The position numbers and the translations under genes were made by a program. A DNA stretch of 38,223 nt, taken from the NCBI GenBank assembly GCA_023475565.1, contig JAMCVT010000037.1, positions 1 through 38,223 of the forward strand. The letters are read 5' to 3'. Below the pieces are notes generated by a model, which worked only from the letters and a program-made list of their open reading frames with translations, did not search any database and had not been told where the DNA came from. Position 1 is the first letter of the stretch, and the number at the start of each line of letters is the position of its first letter. The stretch is from Actinomycetota bacterium. GTDB taxonomy: Bacteria > Bacillota > Desulfotomaculia > Desulfotomaculales > Desulfocucumaceae. Shown here piece by piece: positions 1-7,224 of this stretch.

Positions 1-120
1 ATGAAGAGTTTGATGGAATTATCTATTAAAGTGCCCGGCAAGTTGCTGATGTTAAAATTTTACAGATGACACAGGTTAATTTAATATTGTCAATTTTATT
101 GAAAAAAGCTATTGACATAG

Positions 121-231
121 TACGGCTAGATCAACAAAAATCCGCCCATTGGCGGTTGTAGGCCGTAAAAATACTGCATAGATTACCTGCAAAACGGACA
201 AACCCGTATAAAAACCGGGTTTGTCCGTTTT
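121..231 (+). ncRNA. possible small structured RNA ending in a terminator
   Basis: No protein is recognised in the first 246 bases. A folded segment is visible: tacggc at 121-126 pairs with gccgta near 162-168, enclosing ccgcc-catt-ggcgg, and a perfect 16-bp terminator stem follows at 191-231. A weak promoter, TTGTCA (87-92), 17 nt, TATTGA (110-115), would start transcription at the first stem. An inverted repeat TGTCAAT/ATTGACA (88-94 and 111-117) overlaps this promoter. This could be a small RNA of about 110 nt, or simply a 3' trailer of an upstream gene outside the window. The assignment is inference from structure only. Confidence 0.25.
191..231. terminator. bidirectional intrinsic terminator
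   Basis: A perfect 16-bp inverted repeat (aaaacggacaaacccg / cgggtttgtccgtttt) with a 9-nt loop carries A-runs on one side and T-runs on the other. It can therefore terminate transcripts from both directions. It lies just after the minus-strand CotF-type gene that ends at 247. Confidence 0.85.
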
Positions 232-246
232 ATCTGCTTATAATTA

Positions 247-657
247 TTACCAGTTCCGGCCTGGGTCCTGCCCGTAGGGCTGTTGGCCGGGCTGCTGTCC
301 AGTGCCATACTGGTAGGGATGCATGCCAGGATGCGCCATGCCGATACCCTGGCCGGGGCTGGCCGCCCCCATAGCGGTCCCCGCCATCGCGCCCATTCCC
401 TGCCCGGGCTGCTGGGCCTGCATACCGGCCTGATACATCGCGGAGGCCGGGGTTGCCGGCTGTACCCGGTAGTATCCCCGGGAGTTCATTATGTCAAAAA
501 CTGTTCTGTGGGAAGCCAGCTCATCGTCATGTATCTGCATCAATGTGTTCCGCACCCTGTTGTCGGCAGATTCCAGCAGGGCCTGGTGGTAGCCGGTGGA
601 AATGTATTTTTTGTCAATAAGAAGGTCCGTCAGTATGTCCCGGTCGCTTAAATTCAT
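247..657 (-). CDS. CotF-family spore coat protein
   Basis: This 136-residue protein is most like the CotF/COG5577 spore coat family. These are ferritin-like helical proteins deposited on the endospore, and many have no known catalytic role. The N-terminal half (about residues 1-62) is a helical region beginning NLSDRDILTDLLIDKKYI. The C-terminal half (about 66-136) is low complexity, rich in Gly, Gln, Pro and Met with repeated GQQPG-type stretches, as often seen in coat proteins. The ATG at 657 has a good GGGAGGTGAG ribosome binding site. The small gene at 681-902 lies immediately upstream on the same strand, 23 nt away, so the two are probably one coat operon. The family call rests on the N-terminal pattern. 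Confidence 0.75.
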   Translation of the reverse strand: MNLSDRDILTDLLIDKKYISTGYHQALLESADNRVRNTLMQIHDDELASHRTVFDIMNSRGYYRVQPATPASAMYQAGMQAQQPGQGMGAMAGTAMGAASPGQGIGMAHPGMHPYQYGTGQQPGQQPYGQDPGRNW

Positions 658-680
658 CCTTTCTCACCTCCCTTTAATTT

Positions 681-902
681 TTAATGTCCAGCTTCGCCGG
701 TCAGCCCAGCCTCCTGCAGGAGACTGTTCAGGGCTGAAATATGCCGCTGCCCCCTGTCCAGCGTCTGCTGAAGAAGCCCCTGGACAGCCTGGTCCCTGGT
801 CTGGTTCAGATATATCTGGGCTTTTTTGGCACATATCTCCTCGACCCTGATAAGTGACTGAATGTTAAGCTTTTCCATCTCGCTGATGGTCATCCCGTGC
901 AT
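681..902 (-). CDS. small helical protein, probable spore coat component
   Basis: A protein of about 73 residues predicted to be almost entirely helical (EMEKLNIQSLIRVEEICAKK), resembling the helical core of CotF-type coat proteins but without the Gly/Gln-rich tail. The ORF track opens at a GTG at 905. The ATG at 902 is preferred because GGGGGTGAAAGGTG stands directly in front of it. It precedes the CotF-type gene on the same strand with a short gap, which suggests co-expression during sporulation. No specific function can be assigned, and the coat role is inferred from the neighbour and the helical pattern. Confidence 0.6.
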   Translation of the reverse strand: MHGMTISEMEKLNIQSLIRVEEICAKKAQIYLNQTRDQAVQGLLQQTLDRGQRHISALNSLLQEAGLTGEAGH

Positions 903-964
903 CACCTTTCACCCCCAGTATTTTCATTCAAAAGATATTATTTAAAAATTATGGGTTTTTTATG

Positions 965-992
965 CATAAAAATACCGCCGTATTGCGGCGGT
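965..992 (-). terminator. intrinsic terminator downstream of hflX
   Basis: The stem accgccg/cggcggt (974-980 and 986-992) with a 5-nt loop is followed, on the minus strand, by TATTTTTATG. It would end the hflX transcript after it has passed through the repeat-rich gap 993-1184. Confidence 0.65.
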
Positions 993-1000
993 GCCGGTTT

Positions 1001-1064
1001 AAAGGAAAGGGGACACACCTGCTGAAGTCCGGGTATTCCTTTTCAGACAGGAATGTCCCCGATC
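1001..1064. repeat. GGGGACA/TGTCCCC dispersed element, copy A
   Basis: The segment runs from aaaggaaaggggacacacctgc to gacaggaatgtccccgatc. The outer GGGGACA and TGTCCCC are inverted, so the element can fold back. Related copies lie at 14831-15025, 30020-30236 and 34928-35035, all between genes. The ORF at 962-1147 overlies this repeat and is not considered a gene. Confidence 0.8.
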
Positions 1065-1080
1065 ATACGGCGTATGTCTT

Positions 1081-1157
1081 CTGTCTCCTGGCTTCTGGCT
1101 CCTGTCTTCTGTCTCCTGGCTCCTGGCTTCTGGCTCCTGTATTCTGAATTCTGTATT
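1081..1157. repeat. 7-bp-period tandem repeat (CTGNNTN units)
   Basis: Eleven consecutive heptamers can be read without a gap: ctgtctc, ctggctt, ctggctc, ctgtctt, ctgtctc, ctggctc, ctggctt, ctggctc, ctgtatt, ctgaatt, ctgtatt. The pattern resembles short tandemly repeated heptanucleotide sequences known from other bacteria. Similar runs recur at about 18200, 24832, 25707, 25779 and 33661. It occupies the gap between hflX and the coat genes. Confidence 0.85.
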
Positions 1158-1184
1158 CCGACCACATAGTAAATCAGCATGAGG

Positions 1185-2432
1185 TTATTTAAGTTCCGAC
1201 TCCACCCTCCCGGCCCATATTTCCTCCAGCTCAACCTCCACCGTGATGCCGTCGGGGCCGTGTTCCTGGTGCATTACCAGGCCCTTTTCAAACAGCAGCG
1301 GCAAAATTCCGGCCTTGGTGAAAGGCAGGAAATATCTCTTTTTGACCCTTCTCCGCTCAACAGCCACGGCCAGCCTTTCCAACAGTTCATCAAGCCCCCC
1401 GCCGGTAAGGGCGGAAATAAGCACCGGGTCGCGTTCTTCCAGGGGAGGGAGGTCTCCGCGCACACGGTCGGACTTGTTATATACGGTTATAGAGGGCTTG
1501 TGCCCCGCACCGAGGGACTCCAGCACTTTTTTAACGGTTTCTGCCTGACTCCGCGCACCGGGATGAGATATGTCTATCATATGCAGCAGGAGGTCGGACT
1601 CCATTACCTCTTCCAGTGTAGCCCGAAACGCCGCCACCAGGTGGTGGGGCAGGCTGCTGATAAACCCCACTGTATCGGTGAGCAGAACGGTTTGGTTATT
1701 GGGAAGAACCACCTTCCTGGTGGTGGGGTCCAGGGTGGCGAAAAGTTTATCCTCCACCAGCACGTCGGCCCCGGTAAGTTTCTTTAAGAGGGTGGACTTA
1801 CCGGCATTTGTGTAACCCACAATGGACACCAGGGGAAAGGGCACTTCCTTCCTCCCCCTCCTCAGTATCTGGCGGTGTTTCCTTACCTCTTCTATATCTT
1901 TTTTAAGCTCGGCAATGCGCTTCCTTATTCTCCTCCTGTCCATCTCCAGCTTTGTTTCACCTGGTCCTCTGGTACCTATTCCCCCGCCCAGCCTGGATAA
2001 ATCCGTCCTAATCCCGGTCAGCCTGGGAAGAAGATAGTTCAGCTGGGCCAGTTCCACCTGGAGCTTGCCCTCACTGGTTTTAGCCCGGCAGGCGAATATA
2101 TCCAGAATAAGCCGGGACCGGTCTATAACCCTCACGCCCACAACCTTTTCAAGGTTTACGGCCTGGGCGGGAGAAAGCTCCCGGTCACATATAACTATGT
2201 CAGCTTCAACTTCCCCGCAAAGCTCCGCCAGCTCCAGGGCTTTTCCCCGGCCCAGAAAGGTTGCCGCATCAGGCCTTTCTTTCTTTTGCAGCACCCTCCC
2301 CACCACCCGGGCCCCGGCGGTATAGGCCAGCCCTTCCAGCTCGCTGACCGACTCCTCAGCCGCTTCCCGGCCTTCCCCGGGCAGTTGGATGCCCACCAAG
2401 ACAGCGCTTTCCTCATTCTCCCGGTAAATCAT
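1185..2432 (-). CDS. hflX: HflX GTPase
   Basis: This 415-residue protein is the ribosome-associated GTPase HflX, which binds 50S subunits and in several bacteria splits stalled or heat-damaged ribosomes. It has the N-terminal HflX domain (about residues 1-190), including the glycine-rich linker segment GGGIGTRGPGETKLE, followed by a G domain. In the G domain the P-loop GYTNAGKST, the DTVGF G3 motif and the NKSD G4 motif are all visible. The length is normal for the family. The ATG at 2432 is preceded by GGGAGGG. It is a single-gene transcript by appearance, with a terminator at 965-992. Nothing in the protein is odd; confidence is high. Confidence 0.96.
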   Translation of the reverse strand: MIYRENEESAVLVGIQLPGEGREAAEESVSELEGLAYTAGARVVGRVLQKKERPDAATFLGRGKALELAELCGEVEADIVICDRELSPAQAVNLEKVVGVRVIDRSRLILDIFACRAKTSEGKLQVELAQLNYLLPRLTGIRTDLSRLGGGIGTRGPGETKLEMDRRRIRKRIAELKKDIEEVRKHRQILRRGRKEVPFPLVSIVGYTNAGKSTLLKKLTGADVLVEDKLFATLDPTTRKVVLPNNQTVLLTDTVGFISSLPHHLVAAFRATLEEVMESDLLLHMIDISHPGARSQAETVKKVLESLGAGHKPSITVYNKSDRVRGDLPPLEERDPVLISALTGGGLDELLERLAVAVERRRVKKRYFLPFTKAGILPLLFEKGLVMHQEHGPDGITVEVELEEIWAGRVESELK

Positions 2433-2537
2433 GAAACCCTCCCGCCGGCCTCCGGGCCGCTTTCCTTTATTAAAACAAGTTATTCCGGCCCCTTTGGCCG
2501 CATAGTTATGAAGTAAAAAACTGACATGGGGGGTAAT

Positions 2538-3419
2538 ATGGCAAGAACAGCCTTTCTCTCACTGACCACCCTTTTTTTCTGGGTCCTTTCCTGCACCTGT
2601 GCCCTTGCCGATTACAGCATTTTGATCAACAAAGGCATAAACCGCCTCACTCTTTACGATGATGAACAGGCAGTAAAGACATTCCCGGTGGCCACTGGAA
2701 AGAACCGGAGCCTCACCCCTGAAGGAACGTTCACCATTGTCAGCAAACTGGTTAACCCGTACTACGTCAAGAAAAACATACCCGGTGGAAGTCCCCGAAA
2801 TCCCCTGGGTCCCCGCTGGCTTGGACTAAGCTGCGGCGGAGGCGGGGAATACGGGATTCACGGCAACAACGACCCCTCTTCCATAGGAAAATACGTATCT
2901 GCAGGCTGTATACGGCTAAGAAACGAGGATGTTATATGGCTTTTTGACAGGGTGCCGGTGGGCACCCGGGTAAAAATAATCAATATCCCCCAAACCACAA
3001 ATACACCGCCTGTAACTAATTATACAGTATTTGTGGACGGCAGGGCACTTACCCTCAATTCCGGCGCAAAGCCCCTTGCTGCCGGGGAAACCTGCCTTGT
3101 TCCAGTCCGGCCCGCCATAGAGGCCATGGGCTACAGCGGCACATGGGCCGAAAAAGAAGGCAGGTTTGATATAAAGGCAGGACGGTGTACCATTTCGGTA
3201 TGGGACAACTCAAACCGCGCGATGGTGGATAACCACCCGGTTCTTCTGCCGGCCAGGTCTGTAATCTCCGAAGGGGGAAGCCTGTGCGTGCATCCCGACT
3301 TTTTCAGCGCGGCTTTGGGTGGGAAGGTTTCCCTTGAAGGGAAAGTAAGTATAAAAATTGTTTCTCCCGTGGGATTACTGGCCGGGTCGGGCTTTATCAT
3401 CCCTCCGCCGGAACTATAA
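2538..3419 (+). CDS. secreted L,D-transpeptidase (YkuD) with copper-amine-oxidase-type N domain
   Basis: A cell-wall enzyme of the YkuD family, which forms 3-3 peptide cross-links or attaches proteins to peptidoglycan using a catalytic cysteine. Residues 1-24 form a signal peptide (MARTAFLSLTTLFFW...CALA). The catalytic domain follows (about 25-155), with the signature HGNNDPSSIGKYVSAGCIRLRN carrying the active-site His and Cys. A C-terminal domain (about 165-290, VFVDGRALTLNSGAKPL..., VPVRPAIEAMGY) matches the copper amine oxidase N-terminal-like module common in Firmicutes wall proteins. The track begins at ATG 2526, but ATG 2538 follows a GGGGGGT sequence and gives the cleaner signal peptide. 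A role in spore or vegetative wall remodelling is inferred. Confidence 0.9.
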   Translation: MARTAFLSLTTLFFWVLSCTCALADYSILINKGINRLTLYDDEQAVKTFPVATGKNRSLTPEGTFTIVSKLVNPYYVKKNIPGGSPRNPLGPRWLGLSCGGGGEYGIHGNNDPSSIGKYVSAGCIRLRNEDVIWLFDRVPVGTRVKIINIPQTTNTPPVTNYTVFVDGRALTLNSGAKPLAAGETCLVPVRPAIEAMGYSGTWAEKEGRFDIKAGRCTISVWDNSNRAMVDNHPVLLPARSVISEGGSLCVHPDFFSAALGGKVSLEGKVSIKIVSPVGLLAGSGFIIPPPEL

Positions 3420-3420
3420 T

Positions 3421-3711
3421 AAAAAAGGGGCTGCCGCCCCTATCTCTATCTGTAAAGGGGCTGCCGCCCCTCGGGACTATAGCGTCCCTCACCCTGCAAT
3501 AAAGGGGGAATTCCCCTTCTTTAACCCCCTGGGAAATTATCCACATGGCATAATTTCTTATATCTTAAAAAAGGGGCTGCCGCCCCTATCTCTATCTGTA
3601 AAGGGGCTGCCGCCCCTCGGGACTATAGCGTCCCTCACCCTGCAATAAAGGGGGAATTCCCCTTCTTAACCCCCTGGGAAATTATCCACATGGCATAATT
3701 TCTTATATCTT
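3421..3711. repeat. 146-bp direct tandem duplication with internal hairpins
   Basis: Two nearly identical units lie head to tail: 3421-3566 (146 bp) and 3567-3711 (145 bp). The only difference noticed is one T, cttctttaacc against cttcttaacc. Each unit contains two copies of the hairpin aggggc-tgcc-gcccct and the palindrome ggggaattcccc. The segment starts directly after the L,D-transpeptidase stop codon, so the hairpins may also end its transcript. The ORF at 3358-3648 runs through the repeat and is not considered a gene. The rest of the 3420-3918 gap is AT-rich and holds a possible promoter for the DegS-like gene. Confidence 0.9.
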
Positions 3712-3840
3712 AAAACACCCTCCGGACCCCCATAAAAATTTGTCGCAATAAGTATAACGTATTAGAATAGTTATGCAAAATGATTCAATTTAAAATTTTA
3801 CATTAAATATCTAAAATTTATAGCTAAATACTTGAAGGAA

Positions 3841-3868
3841 TTGACATTTTTCTGCAGAAGCTTATTGT
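3841..3868 (+). promoter_or_regulatory. candidate sigma-A promoter for degS/degU
   Basis: A perfect TTGACA (3841-3846) is separated by 16 nt from TATTGT (3863-3868), about 50 nt ahead of the kinase gene. The -10 match is only partial. Confidence 0.4.
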
Positions 3869-3918
3869 TATACGGAAAAGAATCATCAGAGTCAATGCCA
3901 AAACTGTATATTTAAGCG

Positions 3919-5073
3919 GTGAATAAAATGCTTTCCAATATCGGCAAGCTTGACACAATAATTACAGAAACCGTAACAGCCATTGAAAACGGCAAAAGAC
4001 AGGTCTTTGACATTGCCGAAAACACCAGGATTGAGCACCAGCGTCTGAAAATGGATCTGGAAGAGGTTCGCATGCAGGTGGCCCAACTGGTGGCAGAGGT
4101 GGACGCCCTCACCATCGATGAAAAAAAAGCCCGGTTGAGACTGGCCGAGGTAAGTAAGAATTTTAAAAGGTTCTCCGAAGATAACATAAAAAAAGCATAT
4201 GAGGACGCCCAGGAAAAACAGCTCAGGCTGGCCACCCTGAGGGGAAGGGAAAGCCTTCTCCGCTATAAAAGAAACAACCTGGAACAAAGTATGCGCAGGC
4301 TGGACAGCATGCTGGACAAGGCCGAAAATCTTGCTTCCCAGCTGGCGGTGGTGACCGGTTTCCTTTCCGGAAACCTGAAAGATTTTTACCAGAAGCTAGG
4401 CGAAATGCAGCAGGTGCAGCAGCTGGGGATAAGCATAATAAAGGCCCAGGAGGAAGAGCGGCACCGTGTTGCCAGGGACATCCACGACGGACCGGCCCAG
4501 CTTCTGGCCAATATAGTTATGAGGGCGGAATTCTGCCTGAAGCTCCTGGACATTGACAGGACAAAGGTAAAGGAGGAACTGCAAGCCCTCCAGCATATGG
4601 TTCGCCAGAGCCTGCAGGATGTCAGAAAAATAATATTCGACCTGAGGCCCATGGTGCTGGATGACCTTGGGCTGGTGCCGGCCATAAAGCGTTATGTGGA
4701 AGATTTTCAGGGCCAGTACGGCCTGGCGGTGGAGTTCATAGTCATAGGGACACCCAGAAGGTTTTCCATCGCCATAGAGGTGGCCGTATTCAGAATAATG
4801 CAGGAGTGCGTGAGCAATATACGAAAGCATGCCCAGGCCACCCTGGTGGCCATAAAGATAGAGTTTTTGAAAAATAAATTAAATGCCGTGGTAAAGGACA
4901 ATGGTGTGGGCTTCCATCCCGAAACCATAATTAACGTCGGTAAAAAAGAGTGCTTTGGGATTTTGGGAATGAGAGAAAGGACCCAGATATTAAACGGTGA
5001 AATCAATGTTATTTCCGCCCCGGGACAGGGGACAACCATTAGTGTATCAGTCCCCCTGGAAGGAGAAGAATGA
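3919..5073 (+). CDS. degS: DegS-like soluble sensor histidine kinase
   Basis: A 384-residue cytoplasmic kinase, the same size as Bacillus DegS, with no membrane segment. Residues about 1-170 are helical and rich in coiled coil (QRLKMDLEEVRMQVAQLVAEV), matching the DegS sensor domain. A HisKA_3 dimerisation region follows with the phosphorylated histidine in EEERHRVARDIHDGPAQLL. The HATPase_c domain carries the N box (QECVSNIRKHAQ), DNGVGF and GMRER. It should phosphorylate the DegU-like regulator encoded next, whose start overlaps its stop (ATGA). The track start is GTG 3919; ATG 3928 is an alternative with GGTG upstream. The adjacent Tad locus suggests control of pilus genes, which is inferred from position. 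Confidence 0.9.
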   Translation: MNKMLSNIGKLDTIITETVTAIENGKRQVFDIAENTRIEHQRLKMDLEEVRMQVAQLVAEVDALTIDEKKARLRLAEVSKNFKRFSEDNIKKAYEDAQEKQLRLATLRGRESLLRYKRNNLEQSMRRLDSMLDKAENLASQLAVVTGFLSGNLKDFYQKLGEMQQVQQLGISIIKAQEEERHRVARDIHDGPAQLLANIVMRAEFCLKLLDIDRTKVKEELQALQHMVRQSLQDVRKIIFDLRPMVLDDLGLVPAIKRYVEDFQGQYGLAVEFIVIGTPRRFSIAIEVAVFRIMQECVSNIRKHAQATLVAIKIEFLKNKLNAVVKDNGVGFHPETIINVGKKECFGILGMRERTQILNGEINVISAPGQGTTISVSVPLEGEE

Positions 5074-5771
5074 GCCGGCAGACATTTTTACAATCGGAAG
5101 GTGAAAAAATATTGTCTCCTATAAAAGTCCTTATTGCAGATGACCATATGCTGGTAAGGGAAGGTATAATTAAAATACTTACCCTGGAACAGGACATAGA
5201 GATAGCCGGCGAGGCCGGGGATGGCCAGCAGGCTGTTTCCATCGCCCTGGAGAGGCATATCGACATTGCTCTCCTGGATGTAAACATGCCCGTCATGGAC
5301 GGGATAGAGGCCTGCCGGAGGATTAAAAAAATAAAGCCCGGGGTGGGGGTCATCGCCCTGACCATTCACGACCAGGAGGAGTACCTGTTCGAATTTATCC
5401 GCGCCGGGGCCTCGGCTTACCTGCTTAAGGATGTAAGCCCCGGTCAGCTGGTGGAAACAATCAGAGGCGTGGCCAACGGCAGTTCATACATACCTCCCAA
5501 GCTTATGTCCAATGTTTTTCAGGAAATAACCCGCATGTCGGTAAATCTTGGCCCTTCCAGGCGCATTGACGACAACCAGCTGACCCCCAGGGAAGTTGAA
5601 GTGCTGCAGCTGGTAGCCAGGGGTTCCTCCAACAGGGCTATCGCCAAAAACCTGTTCATCAGTGAAAAAACAGTAAAGAACCACCTCTACCGGATATTCC
5701 AAAAACTCAATGTTGAGGACCGAACCCAGGCTGCCCTTTACGCATTAAAGAATAAACTTGTTGACTTGTAA
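5070..5771 (+). CDS. degU: DegU-like response regulator (NarL/LuxR family)
   Basis: A 233-residue transcription factor with an N-terminal receiver (about 15-135) and a C-terminal LuxR-type helix-turn-helix (about 165-230). The receiver has the acidic pair IADDH, the phosphoacceptor in IALLDVNMPVMDG, and the conserved lysine in AYLLKDVSP. The DNA-binding domain reads LTPREVEVLQLVARGSSNRAIAKNLFISEKTVKNHLYRIFQKL. Its ATG overlaps the kinase stop codon, so translation is coupled. A strong terminator follows at 5799-5838. Two palindromes between this terminator and the flp gene could be binding sites for it or another regulator, but no test is possible here. Confidence 0.93.
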   Translation: MSRQTFLQSEGEKILSPIKVLIADDHMLVREGIIKILTLEQDIEIAGEAGDGQQAVSIALERHIDIALLDVNMPVMDGIEACRRIKKIKPGVGVIALTIHDQEEYLFEFIRAGASAYLLKDVSPGQLVETIRGVANGSSYIPPKLMSNVFQEITRMSVNLGPSRRIDDNQLTPREVEVLQLVARGSSNRAIAKNLFISEKTVKNHLYRIFQKLNVEDRTQAALYALKNKLVDL

Positions 5772-5798
5772 AAATAATTTAAATCGAATTGAGTTATT

Positions 5799-5838
5799 AA
5801 AAAACAATGGGACTTGTAGAAAGTCCCATTGTTTTTTT
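5799..5838 (+). terminator. intrinsic terminator after degU
   Basis: aaaaaacaatgggact and agtcccattgtttttt form a long stem with a 7-nt loop, followed by a run of T. It separates the degS/degU transcript from the Tad pilus transcript. Confidence 0.9.
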
Positions 5839-5840
5839 AA

Positions 5841-5880
5841 GGACTTAAGTCCCGATAGAGTTAGGCCTAAAAATAAATAA
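5841..5880. promoter_or_regulatory. two palindromes upstream of the flp promoter
   Basis: GGACTTAAGTCC (5841-5852) and TTAGGCCTAA (5871-5880) are perfect palindromes just ahead of the candidate flp promoter. They may be operator sites for a dimeric regulator. This is inference from symmetry and position. Confidence 0.3.
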
Positions 5881-5892
5881 ATTTTAATACTT

Positions 5893-5921
5893 TTGTAAGA
5901 TTGTTATATTTTTTGTAAAAT
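5893..5921 (+). promoter_or_regulatory. candidate promoter for the Tad pilus operon
   Basis: TTGTAA (5893-5898), a 17-nt spacer and TAAAAT (5916-5921) form a plausible sigma-A promoter about 38 nt before the flp start codon. The region is AT-rich compared with its surroundings. Confidence 0.5.
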
Positions 5922-5958
5922 GATAGCATTTAGGAAAATCCTTGGGAGGTGAATTATA

Positions 5959-6144
5959 ATGGTGAAACTTTTAATGAGTTTGTGGACTGAAGAAAGCGGG
6001 CAGGGAATGGCAGAGTATGGACTTATCCTGGCACTGGTGGCGGTAGTTACGATTGCTGCTTTTCAACTCCTCGGTACCGGCATCAAAACTAAAGTTAATG
6101 AGGTTGGCACCTCAATTAGAGATGCCGGCACTACTCCCCCATAA
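5959..6144 (+). CDS. flp: Flp-type class IVb prepilin
   Basis: A 61-residue pilin, typical of the Flp/Fap family, which polymerises into the Tad pilus. A short leader (MVKLLMSLWTEESGQG) precedes the processing region GQGMAEYG, and one hydrophobic helix follows (LILALVAVVTIAAFQLLG). The Glu and Tyr after the cleavage point are the conserved pair of the family. GGGAGGTGAATTATA gives a strong ribosome binding site. It is the first gene of the pilus locus and is followed by a strong hairpin (6198-6227) before the prepilin peptidase gene that would process it. Confidence 0.95.
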   Translation: MVKLLMSLWTEESGQGMAEYGLILALVAVVTIAAFQLLGTGIKTKVNEVGTSIRDAGTTPP

Positions 6145-6197
6145 CTATCACTGCCTTATATAATCAGCTATAATTGCTAATTATAACCCGGATATCC

Positions 6198-6227
6198 TTT
6201 GCCCTACTTATTCTTAAGTAGGGCAAA
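6198..6227 (+). promoter_or_regulatory. intercistronic hairpin between flp and the peptidase gene
   Basis: tttgccctactta and taagtagggcaaa form a perfect 13-bp stem with a 4-nt loop (ttct). No T-run follows, so it is a poor intrinsic terminator. It is well placed to protect the flp message from 3' decay or to lower downstream expression, so that pilin is made in excess over the machine. This role is inferred. Confidence 0.7.
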
Positions 6228-6252
6228 ACATTCCCTGAAAGGTAATAAAGCT

Positions 6253-6804
6253 ATGAAAGCGCTATCAGACCTCGGCTTGTATTTTTCCGATTACCTTCTC
6301 ATTCTTTTGTTGATTATCTGCATTCTGACCGATATTAAAAGCAGGCGGGTGTATAACCTGGTTTTAGTCCCTTTCCTGATAGTCTCCCTGGCAGCCGGTT
6401 TTATAACCGGGGGTTGGGCTCTGCTTCTGGAGAGCATTAAAGGGTTTATTCTGGGCCTGGTTATTCTCATTGTACCATTTTCAAGGGGTGGCATCGGGGC
6501 CGGGGATGTGAAGCTTATGGCGGTTATCGGAGGTATTAAGGGCACTGTTTTTGTAATATACGTATTCCTGGCCGGGGCCCTGGCCGGCGGACTCCTGGCA
6601 CTGGGTTTCCTGGCTGCCAACCGGCAGCTGCTGGCAACCCTTGCGGGACTGCTGCAAACATTCCTCAGACTGATGGGCAGGCATGGTGTGGTGATACACA
6701 CAGGCAGCCGGGAAAATGAGGCGAAAGCGGTATACTTCCCCTATACCCTGGCCATAGGAGCGGGGGTTATTGCAGTATACGCAGCAGGCTGGAAATCTTT
6801 TTGA
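6253..6804 (+). CDS. cpaA: A24 prepilin peptidase (TadV/CpaA)
   Basis: An integral membrane aspartic protease that cleaves the Flp leader and that of TadE-like pseudopilins. It has about five to six hydrophobic segments. The two catalytic aspartates lie in DIKSRRVYN (near residue 25) and in the GxGD motif GAGDVKLMA (near residue 85). The ORF track starts at a TTG inside the hairpin at 6198-6227. The ATG at 6253 is preferred, with AAAGGT upstream and the first membrane segment soon after (LGLYFSDYLLILLLIICI). It lacks the methyltransferase domain of PilD-type enzymes, as usual for Tad peptidases. The tadE gene follows 9 nt later. Confidence 0.92.
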   Translation: MKALSDLGLYFSDYLLILLLIICILTDIKSRRVYNLVLVPFLIVSLAAGFITGGWALLLESIKGFILGLVILIVPFSRGGIGAGDVKLMAVIGGIKGTVFVIYVFLAGALAGGLLALGFLAANRQLLATLAGLLQTFLRLMGRHGVVIHTGSRENEAKAVYFPYTLAIGAGVIAVYAAGWKSF

Positions 6805-6813
6805 GGTGGTAGC

Positions 6814-7209
6814 ATGAAAGCGCGGTTTTTAAAAAATGAACGCGGCCAGGCCATGGTGGAGCTGGCCCTGGTGCTCCCCATACTGCTTATTCTCTTTATG
6901 GGGATAATTGAATTCGGCAGAGTATACCATTCCTACCTCGTAATCACCAATGCCTCCCGGGAGGGAGCCCGGGTGGCCATTCTGGGAGGAAGCGACGACG
7001 CCATAAGCGCCCGGGTCGGTGAAGTAACCGCAGACCTTGATCAGACAAAAATCCAAACCGTGGTCACCCCTGTTCCCGCCGAGAGAAAGTCTGGGGAACT
7101 GGCGAAGATTGATGTGCAATATAAAATTCCCCTTGTTTTTCCCCTTTTCGATATTGTCATCCCGAACCCGCTGCCGCTTTCCTCAAAAACGGTAATGAGG
7201 GTTGAATGA
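6814..7209 (+). CDS. tadE: TadE-family pseudopilin
   Basis: A 131-residue protein with the TadE pattern: a short positive leader (MKARFLKNERGQ), the prepilin-like motif GQAMVELALVLPILLILFMGIIEFGR, and the conserved SREGARVA stretch after the helix. TadE-like proteins are minor pseudopilins processed by the prepilin peptidase. GAGGTGG lies before the ATG. Four codon-dense genes with short gaps follow, so this belongs to the pilus operon. Confidence 0.92.
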   Translation: MKARFLKNERGQAMVELALVLPILLILFMGIIEFGRVYHSYLVITNASREGARVAILGGSDDAISARVGEVTADLDQTKIQTVVTPVPAERKSGELAKIDVQYKIPLVFPLFDIVIPNPLPLSSKTVMRVE

Positions 7210-7224
7210 AGGAGGTGGTTTTCG

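Noticed and set aside
5-14. agagtttgat, which resembles the start of 16S rRNA
   Set aside because: The following bases (ggaattatct) do not continue as 16S rRNA, so this is a chance match.
962-1147. ORF MHKNTAVLRRCRFKGKG... on the plus strand
   Set aside because: It is translated from the GGGGACA element and the heptamer run, and similar nonsense ORFs arise at every other copy (14829-15029, 30044-30229).
1081-1157. Possible CRISPR array
   Set aside because: The unit is only 7 bp with no unique spacers.
3358-3648. ORF over the 146-bp duplication
   Set aside because: Its sequence repeats because the DNA repeats. It overlaps the end of the L,D-transpeptidase gene and has no ribosome binding site.
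6199-6252. TTG start for the prepilin peptidase
   Set aside because: It lies in a 13-bp hairpin and adds a tail that the family lacks. ATG 6253 has a ribosome binding site.
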